Source: Betaproteobacteria bacterium (lineage in GTDB: Bacteria > Pseudomonadota > Gammaproteobacteria > Burkholderiales > Burkholderiaceae). From it: a stretch of 5,500 nt of DNA. This document shows positions 1 to 5,500 of the stretch, piece by piece. Where the stretch lies: NCBI GenBank assembly GCA_018969885.1, contig JAGWXN010000226.1, positions 1 through 5,500 on the forward strand. The letters are read 5' to 3'. Made by a program: the position numbers and the translations under genes. The first letter of the stretch is position 1. Every line of letters begins with the position of its first letter. The notes beneath the pieces were generated by a model, which made no database searches, was not told the DNA's origin, and worked only from the letters and a program-made list of their open reading frames with translations.

Positions 1-84
1 GGCGCCGCCCGTATCGAAACCAACGAGGCGGTTTGCAAGGCCTTCCGCCCGAAGAGCGCAGCCGCCAAACCTGCCGGCGGCTGA
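1..84 (+). CDS. C-terminal end of an unidentified protein (partial, 5' end outside window)
   Basis: Frame 1 is open from the left edge to a TGA at 82-84, giving 27 codons. The visible residues contain ARIETNEAVCKAF and then an Ala/Lys/Pro-rich, probably flexible tail ending AAAKPAGG. Most third positions are G or C, as in the neighbouring genes, which supports real coding. The gene would converge on relA, leaving 48 bp between the two stops. I do not recognise the family, and too little is visible to assign a function. The fragment is short enough that a chance open frame at the edge cannot be excluded. Confidence 0.45.
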   Translation, partial: GAARIETNEAVCKAFRPKSAAAKPAGG

Positions 85-103
85 ATTCCAACTGGCCGCT
101 GAG

Positions 104-119
104 CGCCTGCCGCCAGGCG
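104..119. terminator. Small GC-rich hairpin between convergent stops
   Basis: CGCCTG (104-109) and CAGGCG (114-119) form a perfect 6-bp stem with a 4-base loop. It lies between the stop of the left partial gene (84) and the stop of relA (133), where a bidirectional terminator would be expected. Neither strand shows a T-run after the stem, so it is not a canonical intrinsic terminator. In DNA this GC-rich it may also be chance. Confidence 0.25.
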
Positions 120-132
120 ACCCAGTACGGGG

Positions 133-2352
133 TCAGCCCATCCGCCGGCGCGCGTCCATGACGCCAGCCACCCGCCTCAGGGCAACCAGGGTTCGCTCGA
201 GCTGCGCCGCGTCAGAGGCCTCGATCGTGAACCGCATCAGCGCCTGCTGCTGACGGCTGAGGGTGTTGACCGCGGTGACATTCAGCCGATCCCTCGCAAA
301 CACATCGGATACGTCGCGTAACAACCCCTGCCGGTCATTCGCGCGCAACTCGATCTCAACAGGAAAACGGCGCTGATCGGACGCGCCACCCGCTTTGAGC
401 GCGCGCGGATCCCAGCTGGTGTCGATCACCCGCTCCGGTGCCTCCCGGGCCAGCCGGGAAAAGGTCGGACAATCGGTCCGGTGGACGGAAACGCCGCGTC
501 CCCGCGTCACAAAACCTGATACGGGATCGGGAGGCAGTGGACGACAGCATCGGGCCAACTGATTCATGAGTGAGTCCATGCCCACCACCAGCACCGACCC
601 GGCGCGCTGCGGGCTTGCGCTGGTTGCCGGGCGAGTCAGCCGCTGCATCAGCTCGGGCTCGGTTGGCGCGGGCGCATCATCGACAGCGCCCCGTACCGCC
701 TCTTCAAGCTGGCGCGGACCGATCTCCTCACGCGCGACCGCCACAAACATCGCCATCGGATCGGGCTCGCCAAGCCTGCGAGCCAACTCCTCAAACGACA
801 GGGCGGTGCTGCCCTCCCTCTGCAACACCCGCTCAATGCGCTCGCGCCCTCCCGCAGCATCGCGGGCCAGCTCGAGCGCGTTGAACCACTGACGCACCTT
901 GCCGCGCGCGCGCGGGCTGGCCACATAACCAAGCGAAGGATTCAGCCAGTCTCGGGACGGTCCCTCTGCACTGCCCTCCTTGGCTGCAACAATCTCAACG
1001 GTCTGACCGCTCTGGAGCGGCCGATTAAGCGGAATCAACTGACCATCGACCCTTGCGCCGCGGCAGCGGTGACCGAGACCGGTATGAACGTGATAAGCAA
1101 AATCGACTGCGGTCGACCCTGCGGGAAGCTCGATCACCCGTCCCTGTGGCGTGAGCGCATAGATCAACGCAAGCTCGGGCTGCGCGGCCTCGACCCCAGC
1201 GCCACCGAGGGCCTGGCCCACCTCACGCTGCCAGGCAAGCAGCTGCCGCACCCAGTCGATGCTTCGCTCGACAGCAACCGACGGCGATACCGACCCGGTG
1301 CGCCCCGCCTCTTTGTAGCGCCAGTGCGAGGCCACCCCGTACTCCGCGAACCGGTGCATGTCAGCGGTGCGGATCTGAACCTCCAAAGGTAACCCGTCCT
1401 CGGCCACCACCACTGTATGGAGAGACCGGTAACCGTTAGGTTTGGGACGCGCAATGTAGTCGTCATACTCGGAGGCCATCGGCGTCCAGAGACTGTGCAC
1501 CTGATCAAGCGCCTGATAGCAGTGGGCCACACTCTCTACGATCACCCGCAGACCACGCAGGTCCTGAATCGTATCGAGGTCACGCCGCTTGCTCTGCATC
1601 TTCAGATGAATGCTGTACAGATGCTTGGGCCGACCACTCACCTGCGCGCTCAAGCCTTGCGCAGACAGCGCACTCGACAGTCGAGCTACCGCCGCTTTGA
1701 CGAAGGCCTCGCGGGCTGTACGCTTTTCCTCCAGCTGAGCGGCGAGCAACCGGTACGTCTCGGGCTCAAGAAAGCGAAAAGCGAGATCCTCCATCTCCCA
1801 CTTGATCTGCCAGAGGCCAAGGCGATTCGCGAGTGGGGCCAGCACGTCGAGGGTTTCGCGACTCACCGCACGATCTGGCACCTGACCGCTACGCGCGCAA
1901 AGCCGCAGCGTTTGGAGGCGCGAGGCAAGCGACAGCAGCACAACGCGGATGTCATCAGCCATCGCGAGCATCATGCGGCGAAGCATTTCATGCTGCGCCT
2001 GCGCTGCACTCGCCAAGCCGCCGCCAGCGCTCAGCCGCACCAGTTGCCGAATACGCTCAACCAGATGAGCGAGCACCGGATCGAAGTCCCTTGCAATCGC
2101 CGATACCGGCCAGAGCTCAGCGGGGCGGACAAGCCAGGCGGCGGCCTGCGCGGTTTCATCGACACCGAGGTCGGCGAGGATGGCCTCTACGCCCTCGGCA
2201 TGTGCGATTACCGGTAAGCCATCGCTCAAGGCATCGGCCTTGACGAGCGCCCGCGCGAGCGCCCTCGCCCGCGAGAGAAGGCTCGCGTGCGCGGCGGCAT
2301 CAGCGGCTACGTCGACGGACTGCGGCGCGCCTGGTTCAGGACGTGTTGTCAT
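133..2352 (-). CDS. relA: RelA, ribosome-associated (p)ppGpp synthetase (GTP pyrophosphokinase)
   Basis: The protein transfers pyrophosphate from ATP to GTP or GDP to make (p)ppGpp when uncharged tRNA occupies the ribosomal A site, starting the stringent response. It has 739 residues, close to the usual RelA length. Residues 45-150 are the N-terminal HD-hydrolase region in degenerate form: where SpoT/Rel proteins carry the His-Asp pair, this protein reads WLVRPAEL (73-80). The synthetase domain (about 240-350) has RPKHLYSI (241-248), DLRGLR (264-269), EYDD (295-298), PKPNGYRSLHT (303-313) and EVQIRT (324-329). EYDD matches the acidic ExDD loop of monofunctional RelA, not the RxKD of bifunctional enzymes. 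A TGS domain (about 394-456), a zinc-finger region with C602, C603, H624 and C628, and an ACT domain (about 663-739) follow. The ATG at 2352 is the first start in a frame consistent with the family; no strong ribosome binding site precedes it. The stop is the TGA at 135-133. The gene is divergent from mtfA. Third positions are very GC-rich (35 of the last 40 codons by hand count). Confidence 0.97.
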   Translation of the reverse strand: MTTRPEPGAPQSVDVAADAAAHASLLSRARALARALVKADALSDGLPVIAHAEGVEAILADLGVDETAQAAAWLVRPAELWPVSAIARDFDPVLAHLVERIRQLVRLSAGGGLASAAQAQHEMLRRMMLAMADDIRVVLLSLASRLQTLRLCARSGQVPDRAVSRETLDVLAPLANRLGLWQIKWEMEDLAFRFLEPETYRLLAAQLEEKRTAREAFVKAAVARLSSALSAQGLSAQVSGRPKHLYSIHLKMQSKRRDLDTIQDLRGLRVIVESVAHCYQALDQVHSLWTPMASEYDDYIARPKPNGYRSLHTVVVAEDGLPLEVQIRTADMHRFAEYGVASHWRYKEAGRTGSVSPSVAVERSIDWVRQLLAWQREVGQALGGAGVEAAQPELALIYALTPQGRVIELPAGSTAVDFAYHVHTGLGHRCRGARVDGQLIPLNRPLQSGQTVEIVAAKEGSAEGPSRDWLNPSLGYVASPRARGKVRQWFNALELARDAAGGRERIERVLQREGSTALSFEELARRLGEPDPMAMFVAVAREEIGPRQLEEAVRGAVDDAPAPTEPELMQRLTRPATSASPQRAGSVLVVGMDSLMNQLARCCRPLPPDPVSGFVTRGRGVSVHRTDCPTFSRLAREAPERVIDTSWDPRALKAGGASDQRRFPVEIELRANDRQGLLRDVSDVFARDRLNVTAVNTLSRQQQALMRFTIEASDAAQLERTLVALRRVAGVMDARRRMG

Positions 2353-2420
2353 ACCGGAAACAGGATGCCACGTTCAGGCGTCAAGGTGGATGCGCCGGAC
2401 TGGCATTAGACTCTCGGCCC
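2353..2420. promoter_or_regulatory. Shared divergent promoter region of relA and mtfA
   Basis: These 68 bp separate the start codons of two divergently transcribed genes, so at least one promoter should lie in or next to them. The best single match is TCTAAT on the minus strand (2410-2405), five of six bases of the sigma-70 -10 consensus; it would give relA a leader of roughly 45 nt. No good -35 element is found 16-19 bp upstream, and that position falls inside the start of mtfA. A minus-strand TTGACG (2384-2379) resembles a -35 box, but it sits too close to the relA start and has no plausible -10. No convincing plus-strand promoter for mtfA was found. No operator palindrome is evident. Confidence 0.35.
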
Positions 2421-3254
2421 ATGCTGACACGTTGGTTCACTCGCCCCGCAAAAAAACCAGGCATCTCCCGCGAGGTCTGGGAAGCGTGCGCTGCCCAAAT
2501 GCCCTTCCTCGAGGCGTTCACGCCTGCGGCGCGCGAACGCCTGTTCGATCTCGCCGACGGGTTCGCCGCCCGAAAACACTTCACCGGCACACATGGGTTT
2601 GCCATCACCGATGCCGTTCGCGCGGCAATCGCACTCCAGGCATGTCTGCCGGTCCTGCGGATGGGCCTTGGCCCCTACGATGATTTCGTTGAGATCATCG
2701 TCTATCCCGATCGTTTCATCACACCGCGATCGCACGTCGACGACAGCGGCGTGGTTCATGAGTCGATTGAGGAGTTATCGGGCGAGACCATGCCCGGCGG
2801 GCCGGTGGTACTGGCATGGCCCGATGTGGACCCCGCCATGGGCGCGCCAGGGCTCTCGGTGGTCATTCATGAGTTTGTCCATAAGCTGGACATGATGGAC
2901 GGTGAGGCGGACGGGATTCCGCCACTTCCTGCCGCTGCCCGCGCACGCTGGGCCCAGCGGATAGAGGCTGCCTACGAGCAGTTCTGCGAGATGCTCGAGG
3001 AGGTTGAAGCCACCATTCCAATTGATGTTGACCCAGAGTCTGAAGCCGCCGATGCCTTCTATGCGCAGTTGCCGCTTGACGCCTACGCAGCCACCGATCT
3101 CGCTGAGTTTTTCGCCGTGGCGTCCGAGGCGTTTTTCACAATGCCCGAAGCCATCGCCCACGCTTTCCCGGATCTTTACGCCATGTTCAGCCACTACTTC
3201 GGCTGGGAGGCCAACCCCGCTCACCACGACGCGCTAAGCCCCGGACCGGGCTGA
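2421..3254 (+). CDS. mtfA: MtfA-type zinc metallopeptidase (peptidase family M90, Mlc titration factor A)
   Basis: In E. coli MtfA binds and inactivates the repressor Mlc (DgsA), so raising ptsG expression, and has zinc-dependent peptidase activity; it is cytosolic. The 277-residue product carries the HEXXH motif as VVIHEFVHKLDMMDG, with H150, E151 and H154. Downstream DAYAATDLAEFFAV supplies Y222 and E229, the expected catalytic tyrosine and third zinc ligand. All key residues are present, so the enzyme should be active. No signal peptide or membrane segment is visible. I chose the ATG at 2421 (MLTRWF) because the family normally begins just ahead of this Trp/Phe segment. A GTG at 2343 would add 26 unfamiliar residues and overlap the relA start. 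No clear Shine-Dalgarno precedes 2421. The gene ends in tandem in-frame stops, TGA TAG. From memory of E. coli MtfA, the HEXXH-to-Glu spacing here is about 16 residues longer, filled by an acidic stretch around 193-212. Whether it targets an Mlc homologue in this organism cannot be told. Confidence 0.92.
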   Translation: MLTRWFTRPAKKPGISREVWEACAAQMPFLEAFTPAARERLFDLADGFAARKHFTGTHGFAITDAVRAAIALQACLPVLRMGLGPYDDFVEIIVYPDRFITPRSHVDDSGVVHESIEELSGETMPGGPVVLAWPDVDPAMGAPGLSVVIHEFVHKLDMMDGEADGIPPLPAAARARWAQRIEAAYEQFCEMLEEVEATIPIDVDPESEAADAFYAQLPLDAYAATDLAEFFAVASEAFFTMPEAIAHAFPDLYAMFSHYFGWEANPAHHDALSPGPG

Positions 3255-3255
3255 T

Positions 3256-3284
3256 AGCGAATCGAACGGGGCGCGGCGTTCGCT
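3256..3284. terminator. Inverted repeat between the convergent ends of mtfA and the tadE-like gene
   Basis: Two alternative 6-bp stems occupy the 45-bp gap between the stops at 3254 (plus) and 3300 (minus). One is AGCGAA (3256-3261) with TTCGCT (3279-3284). The other is CGAACG (3263-3268) with CGTTCG (3277-3282), which has an 8-base GC-rich loop and is the more compact. The position suits a bidirectional terminator, but no T-run follows on either strand, so this is only a candidate. Confidence 0.35.
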
Positions 3285-3299
3285 CGGATAAGTTGAGGG

Positions 3300-4610
3300 T
3301 CAGGATGGCGAGAGGCCGCACGCACCGGGCACCCAGATTTCGCGTTCTCCGCCAATTTGCAGAAAGCCGGGTGGACGGTCGGCTCTGATTGATTGGTGAG
3401 CCGACGAGTCGGTCGCGGCGGCGACCCCAGGCGGCACAGCGGCAAGCCCGCCCGATAAATCATCGGCCCCGCCTGGCGCCCCTTGCGGCGGGTTTTGCCA
3501 ACCATTCTCAGAAGTGACGGACATTGACAGATCCGCACCCCCAAAGCGCTTTGCGCCCGCACCGCTGGGTGTGCGGGCCGAGAGACGCGCTGCCGATTGC
3601 ATTCTAGCTTCGCCCACCACCTTCACGGGTAGACGTGGAAGAACGCGGCCGCTGTGATCGAGGCCGCTGAACTGGGCACATGCGGGGGCCTGGTCGCCAC
3701 GGAGCCCGCGCTTTGGCGCAGCACCATCCGACCCGGCCAGGGCCGACTCAGCCGCCCCCGGTCCATCGAACCTGAGCGCGCCCAGATACGGGCGTTCGCC
3801 GGCTTCGCAGCCGCTCAATATCCGTGCAGCCCAGCTGATGAATCGCCCTGCGAGCGGGACATGAAGCGGCACCCCGACCGAGAGTTCCAATCGGAGAACG
3901 CCGGCTTCGCGAAAGGTTTGCCCCGAAGCCGGACCAACCGGCTCTGCCGTCGGGAAATCCGAGCCGGACGCACCGATTGAGCCAGAGGCGGCCGCACCGG
4001 CCGAACCCAAAGCGGATGCCATCGGCGCGAAGTCCATGTCGCCACCGGTGCGACCCGCGACGGGCAGCGGCACCCCATAGCGTGATCTAAGCGCTGGATT
4101 GTCAAGGGGAATTTCTAGCACCGCGTCCGCCGCCACAGAGCGAACGCCCGCTGCGGCGGGGGCTCCCCAATCTGCAAAGCTTTCCCGGGTGGGCGACAGC
4201 TGCCGCCAGGCGAGCCAGCCTTCGCGCACTGCGACGCCAAACCGAGCCGCCGAGGCAGGCAGAGCCGACGCGGGCCCTGTCAGATCGGTGTTGCTGACCC
4301 AAAGCGGTGTCAGGCCGGAAACAATTCCCCGTTCAATCGCCTCGGGCGCTGCATGACCGAGCGCCCCGGAACGCGCCCCCTCCCTCACGGCAAAGTCAAC
4401 AATGGCGCGGGATTGCATGACCAAAGCCCACTGCCAGATCAGAAGTCCAAGCAGCAGCATGGCTGGTACCGCTACCAGGAATTCAACTGCACCAGCTCCA
4501 TGTTGCGGCGCGCGCGATCGACCACGGTCAAGGCCACCCGGCGTGCGTACCGCCGAATCCCGCGACCAACGACCGTGAGCTGGACCGAGCATGGGGGATA
4601 CAACGCTCAT
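3300..4610 (-). CDS. Large TadE-like pilus assembly protein (minor pseudopilin)
   Basis: TadE-family proteins are inner-membrane pseudopilins processed by the TadV prepilin peptidase and needed for Flp/Tad pilus assembly. This 436-residue product has a 38-residue Arg-rich leader, then the class III prepilin pattern QHGAGAVEF with Gly38 as likely cleavage site and Glu43 at +5. A single hydrophobic segment spans about 44-65, and VDFAVREGARSGAL (71-84) matches the conserved amphipathic region after the TadE membrane helix. The remainder should be periplasmic. It includes NPALRSRYGVPLPV (171-184), an Ala/Gly/Ser-rich stretch (about 198-220), ERPYLGALRF (272-281) and LPVKVVGEARMQS (327-339). A Pro/Gly-rich tail of about 90 residues follows. 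Cysteines at 268, 311 and 431 could allow a disulfide. The length exceeds the roughly 150-200 residues usual for TadE; TadG-like or other TadE-domain proteins are alternatives. The ATG at 4610 overlaps the upstream stop as ATGA; an in-frame ATG at codon 7 is the other possible start. Third positions are less GC-rich than in relA (about 61% over the last 85 codons by hand count). Confidence 0.78.
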   Translation of the reverse strand: MSVVSPMLGPAHGRWSRDSAVRTPGGLDRGRSRAPQHGAGAVEFLVAVPAMLLLGLLIWQWALVMQSRAIVDFAVREGARSGALGHAAPEAIERGIVSGLTPLWVSNTDLTGPASALPASAARFGVAVREGWLAWRQLSPTRESFADWGAPAAAGVRSVAADAVLEIPLDNPALRSRYGVPLPVAGRTGGDMDFAPMASALGSAGAAASGSIGASGSDFPTAEPVGPASGQTFREAGVLRLELSVGVPLHVPLAGRFISWAARILSGCEAGERPYLGALRFDGPGAAESALAGSDGAAPKRGLRGDQAPACAQFSGLDHSGRVLPRLPVKVVGEARMQSAARLSARTPSGAGAKRFGGADLSMSVTSENGWQNPPQGAPGGADDLSGGLAAVPPGVAAATDSSAHQSIRADRPPGFLQIGGEREIWVPGACGLSPS

Positions 4611-5500
4611 CGCCCGGTCAGTCCCCGGATCATTTCAACACCCGCAGCCGGGCCCGAGGAGACCGTTGTGGGCGGGTGCTGAGCGCTCGAGGTATCAACC
4701 ATCAGCACCGACTCAGCGGCACGTGCACCGATTGGTAACGGCGTCGATATCGCCGAAACGGATACTGGTGTTGCCAACTGCTTGTCGGTCGCCGCTACCG
4801 ACAAGGATCGGGGCGCGATCGAGGATCTCGGCGGCGAGCCCTCGCCCCCCGACCCGATCACCGCCCGCAGCGCAGCCTCGATTCGCTGGCGATGCGCGGC
4901 GGCCACCGGGTTGCTGTCTGCCGGGCCCAGCGCATCAAGCGCCTGTCTGGCCTGCTCAATGCCCAGGATCGCCAGGTTCGCACTGGCCTTGGACAATACG
5001 TCGGCCGATTCGGGATCCGGAGAGCGCGCCTGCGCGAGCCGCTTCGAGGAAAGATCTGAGGCGCGCCGATAAGCGAGCGCCGCCTCATCGCGCCGGTCGA
5101 GCCGGTGTAGCGCGTTAGCCTGCCGGAGCCAAGCGCGGGCATGATGGGGTTGGTCCGCCAGTACCGCTTCGAGAAGCTGAATGGTTTCCTGATAGCGCGA
5201 TTCGGCATACGCCCGCTCAGACTCTCCGAGCACATGTTCGACTGCCTCCGGGCTGGTGACCTGCGGGCCCCGACCACCACCGGGCGATCCGCTGTTCGGC
5301 GCCACGGACACCCCATCAGGGCGGGGCCCCGAGCAGTGCGCGCCGGCAGCCACAGCAGCGGGCGGCGCGAGGGCACTGCCCCGCCCTGCCCCGATCGCCG
5401 CACCGCTCGTCGTCCCGGTGGCTGCGGCAATCTGCTCGCGTACGGATAGTGCCGCGGGTCCGAACATCGCCTGGCAGGCTCGAAGACGGGCCTCCGGCGT
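4607..5500 (-). CDS. TPR-repeat protein, TadD-like (5' end possibly outside window)
   Basis: Numbered from the ATG at 5467 the product has 286 residues. Residues 1-70 are Ala/Gly/Pro/Ser-rich and probably disordered. Two tetratricopeptide repeats follow at about 74-107 (AYAESRYQETIQLLEAVLAD) and 108-141 (AWLRQANALHRLDRRDEAAL). Further helices cover about 157-205, and the last 80 residues are low-complexity with several Ser, Pro and Thr. TPRs are protein-binding scaffolds. Directly upstream of, and overlapping, a TadE-like gene, the best guess is a role like TadD, the TPR lipoprotein that helps assemble the Tad secretin and pilus machinery. No lipobox or signal peptide is visible. No stop occurs between 5467 and the right edge; the 11 upstream codons use mostly G/C third positions and encode plausible sequence (EARLRACQAM), and no good ribosome binding site precedes 5467. 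I therefore extend the feature to the edge as probably partial; a start at 5467 remains possible. The stop shares ATGA with the downstream gene, so the two are coupled. Confidence 0.72.
   Translation of the reverse strand, partial: TPEARLRACQAMFGPAALSVREQIAAATGTTSGAAIGAGRGSALAPPAAVAAGAHCSGPRPDGVSVAPNSGSPGGGRGPQVTSPEAVEHVLGESERAYAESRYQETIQLLEAVLADQPHHARAWLRQANALHRLDRRDEAALAYRRASDLSSKRLAQARSPDPESADVLSKASANLAILGIEQARQALDALGPADSNPVAAAHRQRIEAALRAVIGSGGEGSPPRSSIAPRSLSVAATDKQLATPVSVSAISTPLPIGARAAESVLMVDTSSAQHPPTTVSSGPAAGVEMIRGLTGR

Noticed and set aside
1417..2217. Long plus-strand open frame (266 codons) antisense to relA
   Set aside because: It lies wholly opposite a well-conserved relA and its translation shows no recognisable domain. 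Long antisense frames are common opposite GC-rich genes.
2357..2384. TTGACG-type -35 box for relA with TGTTTC as -10
   Set aside because: The -10 matches poorly, and transcription would begin at or past the relA start codon.
2343..2420. GTG start at 2343 giving mtfA 26 extra N-terminal residues
   Set aside because: The extra residues do not resemble the family, the start overlaps relA's start codon, and the ATG at 2421 gives a protein of expected length.
3221..3562. Minus-strand open frame of 113 codons overlapping both the mtfA and tadE-like ends
   Set aside because: The translation is rich in Arg, Cys and Pro with no recognisable pattern, and it would overlap two better supported genes. 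It is kept only as a possible frameshift remnant of the tadE-like tail.
4858..5430. Second minus-strand frame (190 codons) inside the TPR gene
   Set aside because: The overlapping frame with clear TPR motifs is the real gene; this one is Arg-rich with no domain pattern.
1..5500. tRNA, rRNA, CRISPR array, insertion sequence or attachment site
   Set aside because: No cloverleaf-like segments, regularly spaced repeats, transposase motifs or long terminal inverted repeats were seen on reading through; almost all sequence is accounted for by the listed genes.

Overview
The window looks like ordinary chromosomal DNA from a GC-rich proteobacterium. A monofunctional RelA that has lost its hydrolase motif, an MtfA-type M90 metallopeptidase and Tad-pilus accessory genes together point to a beta- or gammaproteobacterium. 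That placement is an inference from gene families; no rRNA or other taxonomic marker is present. Coding density is very high and no stretch of 300 bases lacks a gene.

Layout, left to right. Bases 1-84 hold the last 27 codons of an unidentified plus-strand gene. A short convergent gap with a small GC-rich hairpin follows. Bases 133-2352 (minus) encode a complete RelA, the ribosome-associated ppGpp synthetase. A 68-bp gap separates it from the divergent gene mtfA (2421-3254, plus), a zinc metallopeptidase related to the E. coli anti-repressor of Mlc. mtfA ends in tandem stops and meets, across a 45-bp convergent gap with an inverted repeat, the 3' end of a minus-strand pair. That pair is a TadE-like pseudopilin (3300-4610) and, upstream of it, a TPR protein (4607 to the right edge) resembling TadD. 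The two overlap by four bases (ATGA), so they are almost certainly one operon and translationally coupled. They look like the 3' end of a tad/flp pilus locus whose remainder would lie beyond base 5500.

How the genes relate. relA and mtfA share an upstream region and may both respond to nutrient state: RelA senses uncharged tRNA, and MtfA is linked to sugar-PTS regulation in enterobacteria. The sequence shows only their arrangement, not co-regulation. The TPR and TadE-like proteins would act in assembly of a Tad-type surface pilus.

I found no RNA genes, mobile elements, CRISPR arrays or convincing large repeats, and no evidence of a wholly new system. The least ordinary item is the large TadE-like protein, with its long leader, Ala/Gly/Ser-rich insert and extended C-terminal tail.
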